Position numbers and translations under genes: made by a program. A stretch of 18,706 nt of DNA, taken from DATCKG01 sp036562385. GTDB lineage: Bacteria; Bacillota; Sulfobacillia; Symbiobacteriales; Symbiobacteriaceae. Where the stretch lies: NCBI GenBank assembly GCA_036562385.1, contig DATCKG010000050.1, forward strand, positions 1 through 18,706, read 5' to 3'. How positions within the stretch are numbered: position 1 is the first letter of the stretch; every line of letters begins with the position of its first letter. Below, in pieces: positions 11,952 to 18,706 of the stretch. Below the pieces are notes generated by a model. It searched no databases. It was not told the origin of the DNA and saw only the letters and a list, made by a program, of their open reading frames with translations.

Positions 11952-12767
11952 ATGAGCAGCATCTTTGTAGATTATCATATCCATACGACGCGTTGCGGCC
12001 ATGCCGAGGGGCGGATGGAGGAGTACGTGGAGGCGGCCATCGCTGCCGGCCTGCGGGAGATCGGCTTTGCGGATCACATTCCGATGTACTGGCTGCCCCT
12101 CGAAAGGCGGGCGCCCGACACCGCCATGGCGATGGAGGAGCTGGAAGCGTACGTCGAGGATGTCCTCCGGCTGCGCAGCCGCTACCCGGAGATTCCGATC
12201 CGCCTGGGTATCGAGGCTGACTTCATCCCGGGGTATGAGGAGGAACTGGCCCGGCTTCTGCAGCCTTACCCCTGGGACTACGTGATCGGCTCCGTTCACT
12301 TCATCGGGGACTGGAACTTCGACCACCCCGACTATGTCCACCGCTATGCCGAGTGGGACATCGACGAGCTATACCTCCAATTTTTCCGCCTGGAGATGCT
12401 GGCGGCCCGCAGCGGTCTGTTTGACATCATGGCGCATCTGGATGTGGTGAAAAAGTTCGGCCACCGTGCTACCCGGGACTTGAGTGAGACCTACGCCGAG
12501 GTGGCCCGGGTCATGGCCGAGGCCGGTGTGACGGTGGAGATTTCGACCGCAGGCTGGCGCAAACCGGTGGGAGAGCCCTACCCGGCGCCGCCGCTGCTGA
12601 AGGAACTGTGCCAGCGCGGGGTACCCTTGATCCTTTCCTCCGATGCACACCGGCCGGCGGAAGTGGGATGGGGCTTTGACCGGGCCGCGGCCCTGGCCCG
12701 GGAAGTCGGTGCCACCCACCTGGCCCGCTACGAGGGGCGCCGGCGCATTCTGGAGCCCTTCGCGTAA
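11952..12767 (+). CDS. PHP-family histidinol-phosphatase
   Basis: A 271-aa metal-dependent phosphoesterase of the PHP superfamily, closest in pattern to HisJ/HisK histidinol-phosphatases, which dephosphorylate L-histidinol phosphate in the penultimate part of histidine synthesis. The metal ligands are visible: DYHIHTTRCGH (His9, His11, His17), FADHIP (His42), GIEADFIPG, IGSVHFIGDWNFD, MAHLDVVKKFG and the final SSDAHRP. Length matches the family (about 270 aa). The ATG at 11952 has only a weak, distant AAGGCGA; no better in-frame start is visible. No other his gene is nearby, so the gene is solitary, and another PHP phosphatase role is possible. A strong terminator follows. Confidence 0.88.
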   Translation: MSSIFVDYHIHTTRCGHAEGRMEEYVEAAIAAGLREIGFADHIPMYWLPLERRAPDTAMAMEELEAYVEDVLRLRSRYPEIPIRLGIEADFIPGYEEELARLLQPYPWDYVIGSVHFIGDWNFDHPDYVHRYAEWDIDELYLQFFRLEMLAARSGLFDIMAHLDVVKKFGHRATRDLSETYAEVARVMAEAGVTVEISTAGWRKPVGEPYPAPPLLKELCQRGVPLILSSDAHRPAEVGWGFDRAAALAREVGATHLARYEGRRRILEPFA

Positions 12768-12788
12768 GGGCTGCCTGCCGGTCTCTAC

Positions 12789-12838
12789 AGGAGGTTCTTC
12801 CGCAACGATGAAGGAGAAGAACCTCCTTATTTTTATTT
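12789..12838 (+). terminator. Intrinsic terminator of the PHP gene
   Basis: AGGAGGTTCTTC (12789-12800) pairs perfectly over 12 bp with GAAGAACCTCCT (12816-12827), then TATTTTTATTTCG. It starts 21 nt after the stop. In 12839-13016 I see no gene, only a weak CATTTCGAACAA (12848-12859) that recalls the 19-bp repeat. Confidence 0.9.
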
Positions 12839-13016
12839 CGTTTCGCCATTTCGAACAAATATTCCTGCTGGCCGCGGGGCTGGTGATTCTGGCCTCGGGC
12901 GGTTCCCCTTCCCGCGGAGCCGGCGCCCGGGCACTCCTGGCGCGCGGCAGCAGGATGCCCGGGGGGATCGCGGAGAATGATCCGTGGCAGGAGGTTCCAA
13001 GGGAGGGGAATCGAGG

Positions 13017-13982
13017 ATGCTGCACACGCGTGTCTGCGACATCCTGGGGATTGAGTACCCCATCATCCAGGGAGGCCTGCTGCACCTGGCTCGTGCGGAG
13101 CTGTGCGCTGCGGTGTCGGAGGCCGGAGGCCTGGGGCAGATCACCGCCGCGAGCTTCCAGGATCCGGAGGACCTGCGGGCGGAGATCCGCAAGGCCAAGG
13201 CCCTGACGAAGAAGCCCTTTGCCGTCAACCTGGCCATGGGCTTCCGTAAGCTGGAAGGTCACATCGACGTTGCCCTGGAGGAGGGGGTCCGTCACGTCAC
13301 CATCACCGGCGGCAACCCGGAGCCGTACATGCGGTACATCGATGAACGGGTGCCGGGGGTCAAGAAGGTAATCCTGGTGGCTGGCGTTCGGGCCGCGCAG
13401 AAGGCCGAGAGCCTCGGGGCGGACGCCGTGATTGCCGTGGGCTACGACGGCGGCGGTCACCTGGGGCGGGATGACGTGGGCACCATGGCGCTGATTCCCC
13501 GGGTGGTGGACGCGGTGAAGATCCCGGTCCTGGCCGCCGGCGGCATCGTGGACGGCCGGGGGCTCATGGCTGCGTTGGCCCTGGGAGCCGAGGGGATCGA
13601 GATGGGCACGCGCTTCATCGCCGTGAAGGAGTGCCCGGCCCACCCGCGGTACAAGCAGCTTTTGCTCGAGTCCCGGGAGACCGACACGGTGATCATGGAA
13701 CGCTCCATCGGAAGGCCGGCCCGGGTGCTGAAAACAGGCGGCGCCCAGCGGGTGCTGGACGCCGAAGCACGGGGCGCCTCTCTGGAGGAGCTGCTGCCGC
13801 TGATCTCCGGCGAGGTCAACGCCAAGGCAGCCCTCGAGGGCGATTTGGATGCGGGATATGTCTACGCCGGCCAGGGGGTGGGCCTCATTCAGGATGTGCC
13901 CACCGTGGCCGAGCTGTTTGAGCGGATTATCAATGAGGCCCGGGAGATCGGCGCACGGCTGGGGGCCCTGGTGGTCAAGTAG
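13017..13982 (+). CDS. FabK / nitronate monooxygenase-type flavoprotein
   Basis: A 321-aa FMN-dependent TIM-barrel protein. The family includes enoyl-ACP reductase II (FabK, fatty-acid synthesis) and nitronate monooxygenase (2-nitropropane dioxygenase). The N-terminus (LGIEYPIIQGG) and AVSEAGGLGQITAA bind FMN phosphate neighbours; VGYDGGGHLGR (His148) is the active-site loop, and IPVLAAGGIVDGRGLMAALALGAEGIEMGTRF is the classic second phosphate-binding segment. Length and KECPAHPRYKQ favour the FabK-like side, but sequence alone does not separate the two. ATG 13017 has GGGAGGGG at 8-nt spacing; an upstream GTG at 12984 adds eleven unlikely residues. The stop overlaps the convergent M20 gene by 8 bp. 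No fab genes are adjacent. Confidence 0.87.
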   Translation: MLHTRVCDILGIEYPIIQGGLLHLARAELCAAVSEAGGLGQITAASFQDPEDLRAEIRKAKALTKKPFAVNLAMGFRKLEGHIDVALEEGVRHVTITGGNPEPYMRYIDERVPGVKKVILVAGVRAAQKAESLGADAVIAVGYDGGGHLGRDDVGTMALIPRVVDAVKIPVLAAGGIVDGRGLMAALALGAEGIEMGTRFIAVKECPAHPRYKQLLLESRETDTVIMERSIGRPARVLKTGGAQRVLDAEARGASLEELLPLISGEVNAKAALEGDLDAGYVYAGQGVGLIQDVPTVAELFERIINEAREIGARLGALVVK

Positions 13983-15156
13983 ATCCCTGCCCCTGCAGAC
14001 TCGCCAGCGCCTCCACCGCCACCTGGGCAAAGAGCGTCGCGGCCTGGGGAATCACCGACTCATCCACCACAAAGCGCGGATGGTGCCACCCAAACGGGCA
14101 GCCGGTGCCCATCCACACGAAGCAGCCCGGCACGATCCGCTGGTACTCGGCAAAATCCTCCCCGCCCATGGTGGGCTGCGCCTCTACCACCGTCAGTCCC
14201 ACTTTGGCCGCGGCCCGGCGCATGAGTTCCGCCATGGCGGGGCTGTTGTCTACCGCCGGGGTTCCTTCCAGCCAGCTTAGCTTGCCCACGGTCCCGTAGG
14301 CGGCGGCCACATCGGTGACAATGCGGTGGATTCGCTCCCGGACTCGTTCCCGCACAGCCGGCGTAAAGGTGCGCACGGTCCCCATGAGGGTGGCGGAAGG
14401 GGGAATCACGTTGTGGGTGGTCCCTGCCTGAAACGACCCGATAGTGACCACTGCGCTGTCCAGCGGCGAAACATTTCGGGAGACCACCGTCTGCAGGGCC
14501 ATGACGATGGCGGCGGCAGCCACCACGGGATCCTGGGCGGCATCGGGGATGGCCGCGTGCCCGCCCTTACCCTCGACGGTGATGGAGATGGTATCGGTGG
14601 CGGCCATCAAGGGTCCCGCCTTGATCCCCACATGGCCCGGAGGCAGATCCGGCTTGTTGTGCATCCCGAAGATGGCCTGCACTCCCTCCAGCGCGCCGGC
14701 CGCGATCAGGGTGCGGGCGCCGCTGGCTTCCTCCTCCGCCGGCTGGAAGAGGATGCGGACCTTCCCGGTCAGGTGGTGGCGCAGCGCTTGCAGGATCCAC
14801 GCCGCCCCCAGCACGGCGGCCATGTGAAAGTCGTGCCCGCAGGCGTGCATCCGCCCGGGAATCTCGGAAGCGTAGGGCAGGCCGGTCTCCTCCTGAACCG
14901 GCAGCGCGTCGATATCCGCCCTCAGCGCCACCGTGGGGCCGGGCCGGGCTCCTCGGACCTCCGCCACCACGCCGGTAGGCAGGTTCAGGGGCAGGATCGC
15001 AATCCCCGCCTCGCTGAGCCACGTCCGCAGACGCTCGGTGGTCCACACCTCCTGGTAGGCAAGTTCCGGGTGCCGGTGCAGTTCCTGCCGAACGGCCACC
15101 AGTCGGGGGGCCAGCCGCTCGGCGTGGGTGAGGATCTGCCGATTCACGTCATCCAT
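13975..15156 (-). CDS. M20D family amidohydrolase (N-acyl-amino-acid / hippurate hydrolase-like)
   Basis: A 393-aa cytoplasmic metallo-amidohydrolase that likely cleaves an acyl group from an N-acyl amino acid. The metal-binding HACGHDFHM places Cys106 and His108, with the following FQPAEEEASGARTLI glutamates, FGMHNKPDLPPG, GKGGHAAIPD in the dimerisation domain, GTTHNVIPPSA, GGEDFAEY and a late HHPRFVVDE. Cys106 marks the M20D group (YxeP, hippurate hydrolase, IAA-amino-acid hydrolases). AAGGAGG lies 11 nt before the ATG. The last codons overlap the end of the convergent FabK-like gene, so no terminator fits between them. The DUF3243 gene upstream is separated by its own terminator. Substrate unknown. 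Confidence 0.93.
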   Translation of the reverse strand: MDDVNRQILTHAERLAPRLVAVRQELHRHPELAYQEVWTTERLRTWLSEAGIAILPLNLPTGVVAEVRGARPGPTVALRADIDALPVQEETGLPYASEIPGRMHACGHDFHMAAVLGAAWILQALRHHLTGKVRILFQPAEEEASGARTLIAAGALEGVQAIFGMHNKPDLPPGHVGIKAGPLMAATDTISITVEGKGGHAAIPDAAQDPVVAAAAIVMALQTVVSRNVSPLDSAVVTIGSFQAGTTHNVIPPSATLMGTVRTFTPAVRERVRERIHRIVTDVAAAYGTVGKLSWLEGTPAVDNSPAMAELMRRAAAKVGLTVVEAQPTMGGEDFAEYQRIVPGCFVWMGTGCPFGWHHPRFVVDESVIPQAATLFAQVAVEALASLQGQGST

Positions 15157-15230
15157 GGCAGTTTCCGCCTCCTTGGGGCCTAACCATTCGCTGCTGGGCG
15201 CAAGAATCCTTTCGGGCTCCCAAATAGCAC

Positions 15231-15259
15231 AGGACGGCAGCCTTTCCGGCTGCCGTCCT
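15231..15259 (-). terminator. Perfect 12-bp hairpin, terminator of the DUF3243 gene
   Basis: AGGACGGCAGCC (15231-15242), loop TTTCC, GGCTGCCGTCCT (15248-15259), ending 6 nt from the DUF3243 stop. On the minus strand the U-tract is weak (GTGCTATTTGG). Confidence 0.7.
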
Positions 15260-15265
15260 ACCCCA

Positions 15266-15529
15266 TTAGTGCACCTCGCCGTCGGAGACCAGCTTGGTGA
15301 GCATGCTGGCCAGCGCCCGGCGTTCCTCCTCCGTCCCCTTGTCCCACAGCTCTTTCAGCAGGCGCTGCTCCCGATTTTTCGGGTCCACCCGCTCAGCGAG
15401 GAAGTTGCCGATCCGGGTGGCCAGGCTGACGATCGACTCCTGCGAAGCGCCGGCTTCCTGGGCCGCGTAGACCTGACGGGAAAGAAACTCCTTCCACTGC
15501 TCAAAGGATTCCATCACAGGGATTTCCAT
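15266..15529 (-). CDS. DUF3243 family protein (YmfJ-like)
   Basis: An 87-aa soluble, mostly helical protein. The spacing of W-K-E-F-L, IG.FLAERVDPKN, LLKELWDKGTEEERRALASMLTKLV matches the DUF3243/YmfJ family of Firmicutes, whose function is unknown. AGGAGG sits 8 nt before the ATG, and a 15-nt palindrome (15557-15571) lies 28 nt upstream. It follows the DUF2103 gene on the same strand after a 100-nt gap, so the two could be co-transcribed. Confidence 0.85.
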   Translation of the reverse strand: MEIPVMESFEQWKEFLSRQVYAAQEAGASQESIVSLATRIGNFLAERVDPKNREQRLLKELWDKGTEEERRALASMLTKLVSDGEVH

Positions 15530-15556
15530 GGGCAGACCTCCTAAAGCGTCTCAACG

Positions 15557-15571
15557 GAGTTGGGCCAACTC
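15557..15571. promoter_or_regulatory. 15-nt palindrome upstream of DUF3243, possible operator
   Basis: GAGTTGG-G-CCAACTC is perfectly symmetric around one base. It lies in the 100-nt gap upstream of the DUF3243 start. A regulator site or an mRNA stem are both possible. Confidence 0.35.
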
Positions 15572-15629
15572 GCACCCATAGTCTGCCCCTGCCGTGGAAG
15601 ACTATTCCCGCTCTACAGCCGGCTCAACG

Positions 15630-16103
15630 CTACCGGGCGCAGCGAACGTGCACGTAGTAGTAGTTTTTCCGGCCCATCTGTGCGGCCCGGGTGCCGGCCC
15701 GCATCGGGCGACCGCAGACTTCACAGGTCATATCCGAGGGCAAAATCACGGTTTTGATCGGTTCCGGTCTGCTGGCTTTTCCCTTTTCACGGGGCGGCTC
15801 CGGACGCCAGTCCACCAGCCCGGCCTCGGCCAGCCACCTGAGTGCCGCCTCCTTGTCGGGCGCCACCGCGTAGACCTCCTGCACCGCCGAACCGTTCTTG
15901 GCCAGAAGCCGGAGGCCCGTCTCGGTGAAGCGCTGAAAGGTCAGTTCCAGCCCCCGGGAGTGGAGGGGGCTGATGGGGCCGGGAATGATGCTGGTGATCT
16001 GTTCGCACTCAGCCATGCGCTCCAGCAGCGGCCAGACGCCTTCGATGATGCTGTGTTCTCGCTTGATTTTTCCTGCCCGGTACTTTTTCACGGTAAGGAC
16101 CAT
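15630..16103 (-). CDS. DUF2103 family protein with C-terminal zinc-ribbon-like tail
   Basis: A 157-aa protein. Its first two-thirds match the DUF2103 pattern (predicted metal-binding protein): REHSIIEGVWPLLERMAE, ITSIIPGPIS, LRLLAKNGSAVQEVYAV. A basic linker follows, then a separate tail with MTCEVCGRPM and a last Cys in VHVRCAR, a CxxC...C arrangement that could bind a metal with a nearby His. Function unknown; nucleic-acid binding is only a guess from the basic surface. The start is uncertain: ATG 16103 lies just 20 nt from the -10 box with no room for a ribosome site, whereas GTG 16091 has TAAGGATGG upstream. The open frame extends to 16196 but crosses the promoter. Confidence 0.75.
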   Translation of the reverse strand: MVLTVKKYRAGKIKREHSIIEGVWPLLERMAECEQITSIIPGPISPLHSRGLELTFQRFTETGLRLLAKNGSAVQEVYAVAPDKEAALRWLAEAGLVDWRPEPPREKGKASRPEPIKTVILPSDMTCEVCGRPMRAGTRAAQMGRKNYYYVHVRCAR

Positions 16104-16123
16104 CCTTAGCGTAATCTGTCTAG

Positions 16124-16153
16124 AGTATAATGCAGCGATTCCGTCTGTGTCAT
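16124..16153 (-). promoter_or_regulatory. Sigma-A-type promoter of the DUF2103 gene
   Basis: On the minus strand ATGACA (16148-16153), an 18-nt spacer, TATACT (16124-16129). The -10 box is 20 nt before the ATG at 16103, giving a very short leader. Confidence 0.6.
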
Positions 16154-16170
16154 GTGCAGAACAAAACAAG

Positions 16171-16194
16171 GCCCCGCCGGCGTCTCGGCGGGGC
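16171..16194 (-). terminator. Intrinsic terminator of the 75-aa membrane protein gene
   Basis: GCCCCGCCG (16171-16179), 6-nt loop, CGGCGGGGC (16186-16194), followed on the minus strand by CTTGTTTTGTTCTG. It lies 23 nt after the stop and just upstream of the DUF2103 promoter. Confidence 0.85.
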
Positions 16195-16200
16195 ATCTAT

Positions 16201-16226
16201 GTAATCAGGCTTTGTAATCAGGCTTT
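16201..16226 (+). repeat. Perfect 13-bp tandem duplication at a stop codon
   Basis: GTAATCAGGCTTT occurs twice without a gap (16201-16213, 16214-16226). The second copy contains the stop codon and last codons of the small membrane protein on the minus strand; the first is a duplicate just beyond the stop, still carrying an in-register TGA. Confidence 0.85.
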
Positions 16227-16445
16227 AAACAGTGCCTCAATCGTCGACTGCAGCAAGTCCGGTGTTCCGTACACCAGAAGCAGCGTCAGGCCCACCACGA
16301 AGACGGAGGTGGCGAAGAGGGGGCTGGCCCGCCGCCGGGAAAAGGGTGGCGGCAGCGTTCCCGTGGTCATCATCAGGATCGATCCGCCCAGCAACAGGCC
16401 GCTGAGCAGCACGAACGCCCAGTTGACCCATAGGGACTGGCCCAT
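16218..16445 (-). CDS. Small two-helix membrane protein
   Basis: A 75-aa protein of unrecognised family. Two hydrophobic segments are clear: about residues 9-31 (WAFVLLSGLLLGGSILMM) and about 47-63 (SVFVVGLTLLLVYG), separated by a short basic loop with SRRRAS, so both ends should lie on the same side of the membrane. GGAAAGGAGG lies 10 nt before the ATG at 16445; the frame extends upstream to 16538 but would cross the promoter. It has its own consensus promoter and terminator, which supports a real gene. Confidence 0.75.
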   Translation of the reverse strand: MGQSLWVNWAFVLLSGLLLGGSILMMTTGTLPPPFSRRRASPLFATSVFVVGLTLLLVYGTPDLLQSTIEALFKA

Positions 16446-16496
16446 ACGAGCGCGCCTCCTTTCCGAAGCCAGCCGGGCACGGGATGGCTGGATTCC

Positions 16497-16525
16497 ATTA
16501 TATAGCAAAAACTCAGGCAGGTCCA
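16497..16525 (-). promoter_or_regulatory. Promoter of the 75-aa membrane protein gene
   Basis: On the minus strand TGGACC (16520-16525), exactly 17 nt, then a perfect TATAAT (16497-16502). The leader holds a CCAGCC/GGCTGG stem before the Shine-Dalgarno. Confidence 0.75.
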
Positions 16526-16701
16526 GGGGATCTGGCAAATCGGTTCCAGAGGGTAGGTCTACACCGGGGCCTCCGACTTAGTGAGTATTCAGGTACAAAT
16601 TATTGAGACGGTAAAGGAGACCTCGCTGATTCCTTCGAATATGGAAGGACGTGACCTGGCTCAATAGGTTGCAACTTTGGCAAGACGGGGGCCTTGCTTG
16701 T

Positions 16702-17610
16702 ATGAGCAAAGCGTTTCACCAGTGGCGGCCGTGGCTGGCGGGGGCCGCAGCGCTTGCGTTCAGCTTCCTGCCGCAGACGGCCCGGGCTGATGTCGTCCGG
16801 GACAACGGATCTGTCCGCTCTCTGGCAGAGGTGGACGAGCGTACCCTGGTACCGATTCGGGATCTGCTGACGCCTCTGGACGCGCAGATCGAGTGGCTCG
16901 GAGCGACCCGCACGGTGAAGGCAGAGGTGTTTGGCCACCATCTGGAGGTGGTGATCGGCAGCGCCACCTGCTTCCTCGACGATAAGGTGGTCATCATGCC
17001 AGTGGCGGCACAGTTGGTGGACGGGCGGACTCTCGTCCCTGTCCGGTTCATGGTGGAACAGCTCAACATCCCGGTGATCTATGACGCTGCCAACCAGACC
17101 GTAAGCGTGGTGCGGAAGGGCCGGGAGTATCCCGTCAACCTGGTGTACTTGCCACCTGCCCAGCCGGCGGCACCGGCGGAAGCACCGGCACCGAGCCGGG
17201 AACCGGAGCCAGCCAGCCGCGGCGACACCGGCAGCCGCATGGGCGCCATGCTGGTGGAGGCGGCCCGGGAGCTGATCGGCTACCCCTACGCCTGGGGTGG
17301 TACCAGCCCGGAGACCGGCTTTGACTGCAGCGGGTTGATCGTCTATCTGGGCAACCGGTTTGGCCTTAACCTGCCCCGGACCTCCTTTGAAATGTGGAAT
17401 GTCGGTGTTCCGGTATCCCGGTCTGAACTGCAGGCCGGTGACCTGGTCTTCTTCACCACCTACGCCGCTGGTCCTTCCCATGTGGGGATCTACGATGGCA
17501 ACGGCGGGTTTATTCACGCCCAGTCCTATGACACCGGCGTGAAGTGGACGTCCATGTCCAGCGACTGGTGGGCCAGCCGCTACCTCGGGGCTCGGCGGAT
17601 TGTCCGGTAA
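16702..17610 (+). CDS. Secreted NlpC/P60 endopeptidase with copper-amine-oxidase-N-type domain
   Basis: A 302-aa exported cell-wall hydrolase. Residues 1-29 form a Sec signal peptide ending in TARA before DVV. Next is a Cu_amine_oxidN-type domain (about 30-140; TLVPIRDLLTPL and TLVPVRFMVEQL), common in Firmicutes surface proteins and thought to aid wall binding. A Pro/Ala-rich linker (about 150-175) leads to the NlpC/P60 domain, where FDCSG gives the catalytic Cys209, SHVGIY His260 and FIHA His272; such enzymes cut within peptidoglycan stem peptides. I chose ATG 16702 because the signal peptide starts there; a GTG at 16651 would add 17 residues with a poor ribosome site. The 160-nt upstream gap has small stems (TCCTTC/GAAGGA, 16631-16649) but no firm promoter. 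Confidence 0.92.
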   Translation: MSKAFHQWRPWLAGAAALAFSFLPQTARADVVRDNGSVRSLAEVDERTLVPIRDLLTPLDAQIEWLGATRTVKAEVFGHHLEVVIGSATCFLDDKVVIMPVAAQLVDGRTLVPVRFMVEQLNIPVIYDAANQTVSVVRKGREYPVNLVYLPPAQPAAPAEAPAPSREPEPASRGDTGSRMGAMLVEAARELIGYPYAWGGTSPETGFDCSGLIVYLGNRFGLNLPRTSFEMWNVGVPVSRSELQAGDLVFFTTYAAGPSHVGIYDGNGGFIHAQSYDTGVKWTSMSSDWWASRYLGARRIVR

Positions 17611-17623
17611 CCGCAAAACAACT

Positions 17624-17660
17624 ACGGCCCTGGCTTCCCCAAGCGGGACGCCAGGGCCGT
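17624..17660. terminator. Bidirectional terminator between P60 and MFS genes
   Basis: ACGGCCCTGGC (17624-17634) pairs over 11 bp with GCCAGGGCCGT (17650-17660). It lies 13 nt after the P60 stop and 7 nt after the MFS stop. The minus side has the better T-rich tail (AGTTGTTTTGC). Confidence 0.8.
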
Positions 17661-17667
17661 CTTGCAC

Positions 17668-18706
17668 TTACGACCCGGTCTCGTCTTTGGCGGGGGCAGG
17701 GGCGCCCACCTGACCGTACTCCACCGCCCGGCTGGCAAGCCGCCGCTGCACCCAGATGCTGGCCACCATCAGGAGGATGCCGGTGGTGACAAAGACCATC
17801 CGGGGACCCAGGTGGTCCGCCACATAACCGCCCAGCAGCGGTCCCAGTACGGCGCCGATGTTCATGGCACTGGTGTTGATCCCGAAGGCCCGTCCGCGGA
17901 AAGAGGGATGGACCACGTCCGAGAGGGTGGCGTTGACCGACGGCTGCACTGCCGCCGTCATCAAGCCGTAGAGGAAACGGAGGACGATCAGTTGCCCCGT
18001 GGTGGCAACCAGTGACTGGGGCAGCGCCAGCAGCCCTGCCAGCAGGAGGCCGGAGGCCAACAGCTTCGGGTAACCGATCCGGTCGCCGACCGCGGCCCAA
18101 CGGGGGGCCGTCAGCACCGTGGCGATGGCCGGAAGGGAGAAGATGAAGCCGGCCACCGTGGCGTACGCGTCCGTCCGGCCGAAGATCAGTCGGGTGGCCC
18201 AACTGACCAGGGCGTCCTGACGAAGGGAGGGCACGAACTTCGTCAGGATGGGCTCCAGTGACTGGATCGAGGCGGTGATCAAGACGGTGGAAACCAGCAG
18301 GGCCAGGAGAGCCTGACTGGTGACCGCGATCTTCAAATCTTGGATGGGACTGGTTCGCTCTCCCTGGGCCGGCGGAATCCGCTCCCGTACTCCCAGGGCC
18401 ACCAGCAGGGTCGCCGTCCAGATGATGCCGCCTGCTGCGCGCATGGAGGATCGAATGCCCAGCAGGTCCGCCAGAGCCCCGCCGATCATCGGGCCGAGGA
18501 TGTTCCCCGCCGCGGTACCGGTCTGGATCAGCGCCAGGGCCCGTCCCACCCGCTCCGCCGGCGTGCTGGTGGCCACCAGGGCGATGGCGGAGGGGATGAA
18601 GCCGGCGAAGGCGCCGTTGAGCATCCGCAGGAAGAACAGCTGTTTCGGGCTGGTGGTAAAGCTCATCAGCACGTTGATGATGCCGATGACGAGCCCGGAG
18701 CGGATC
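17668..18706 (-). CDS. MFS transporter, N-terminus beyond the window
   Basis: At least 346 residues of a 12-helix major facilitator transporter; the frame is open to the window edge, so the true start and about two helices are missing. Visible features are ERVGRALALIQTGTAAGNILGPMIGGAL, the helix 4-5 segment with the G-x-x-x-G-P antiporter-type motif, a long central loop, RWAAVGDRIGYPKLL, the second-half motif A, and FRGRAFGINTSAMNIGAVLGPLLGGYVADHLGPR, a repeat of the helix 4-5 pattern in the C-terminal half. This fits the drug:H+ antiporter DHA1 group, but the substrate is not known. It is convergent with the P60 gene and shares a bidirectional terminator. Confidence 0.88.
   Translation of the reverse strand, partial: IRSGLVIGIINVLMSFTTSPKQLFFLRMLNGAFAGFIPSAIALVATSTPAERVGRALALIQTGTAAGNILGPMIGGALADLLGIRSSMRAAGGIIWTATLLVALGVRERIPPAQGERTSPIQDLKIAVTSQALLALLVSTVLITASIQSLEPILTKFVPSLRQDALVSWATRLIFGRTDAYATVAGFIFSLPAIATVLTAPRWAAVGDRIGYPKLLASGLLLAGLLALPQSLVATTGQLIVLRFLYGLMTAAVQPSVNATLSDVVHPSFRGRAFGINTSAMNIGAVLGPLLGGYVADHLGPRMVFVTTGILLMVASIWVQRRLASRAVEYGQVGAPAPAKDETGS

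Noticed and set aside
12848..12859. Another copy of the 19-bp repeat (CATTTCGAACAA)
   Set aside because: Only the 3' half resembles the motif, with a one-base gap and no CCACAA half or tail, so it is too weak to call.
12368..14030. A long minus-strand protein across the PHP and FabK-like genes
   Set aside because: It is an antisense shadow of two well-supported genes and has no domain of its own.
16539..16701. Cyclic-di-AMP (ydaO) or other riboswitch before the NlpC/P60 gene
   Set aside because: The context is typical for ydaO, but the conserved ydaO sequence blocks are absent; only short local stems are visible.

Overview
The window looks like the chromosome of a high-GC, endospore-forming Firmicute, possibly a Symbiobacterium-like lineage. 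The lineage is inferred from gene content: a bacillithiol gene (bshC), a DUF3243/YmfJ-type protein, a sporulation-type D,D-carboxypeptidase, and two proteins with SPOCS (DUF3794) spore-coat/exosporium domains. GC is high throughout, GTG starts are common and Shine-Dalgarno sites are purine-rich. I see no phage, IS or CRISPR genes. I ran no searches; family names come from motif recognition.

Layout, left to right. 1-1150: an alpha/beta hydrolase on the minus strand with a long hairpin terminator; a 7+7 bp palindrome lies between it and bshC. 1301-5647, all plus strand: bshC, a P5C-reductase-like NAD(P)-binding protein, a secreted D-alanyl-D-alanine carboxypeptidase, and a tiny RRM RNA-binding protein with its own promoter and terminator. 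5844-7226: a three-domain SPOCS protein. 7227-8139: a 0.9-kb stretch I read as non-coding, between two convergent 3' ends, filled with eight copies of a degenerate 19-bp motif (three on minus, then five on plus). A ninth copy sits at 72-90. 8140-10469: a PfpI/DJ-1 protein (minus) diverging from a second, divergent SPOCS-like protein (plus). 10533-10608: tRNA-Val(UAC) with encoded CCA and a good promoter. 10919-12767: a double-GNAT protein (minus) diverging from a PHP-family histidinol-phosphatase (plus). 13017-15156: a FabK/nitronate-monooxygenase-type flavoprotein whose stop overlaps by 8 bp that of a convergent M20 amidohydrolase. 15266-16445, minus strand: DUF3243, DUF2103 with a zinc-ribbon-like tail, and a 75-aa two-helix membrane protein. 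16702-17610: a secreted NlpC/P60 endopeptidase with a copper-amine-oxidase-N-type domain. 17668 to the edge: an MFS transporter whose N-terminus lies outside the window.

A loose theme is the cell envelope and spore: carboxypeptidase, NlpC/P60 hydrolase and two SPOCS proteins. Most genes are housekeeping singletons, each with its own signals. The least explained element is the repeat array between the two SPOCS genes; several copies abut hairpins, one of them the likely pfpI terminator. It resembles an uncharacterised extragenic repeat family (REP/MITE-like), but its function cannot be settled from this sequence.
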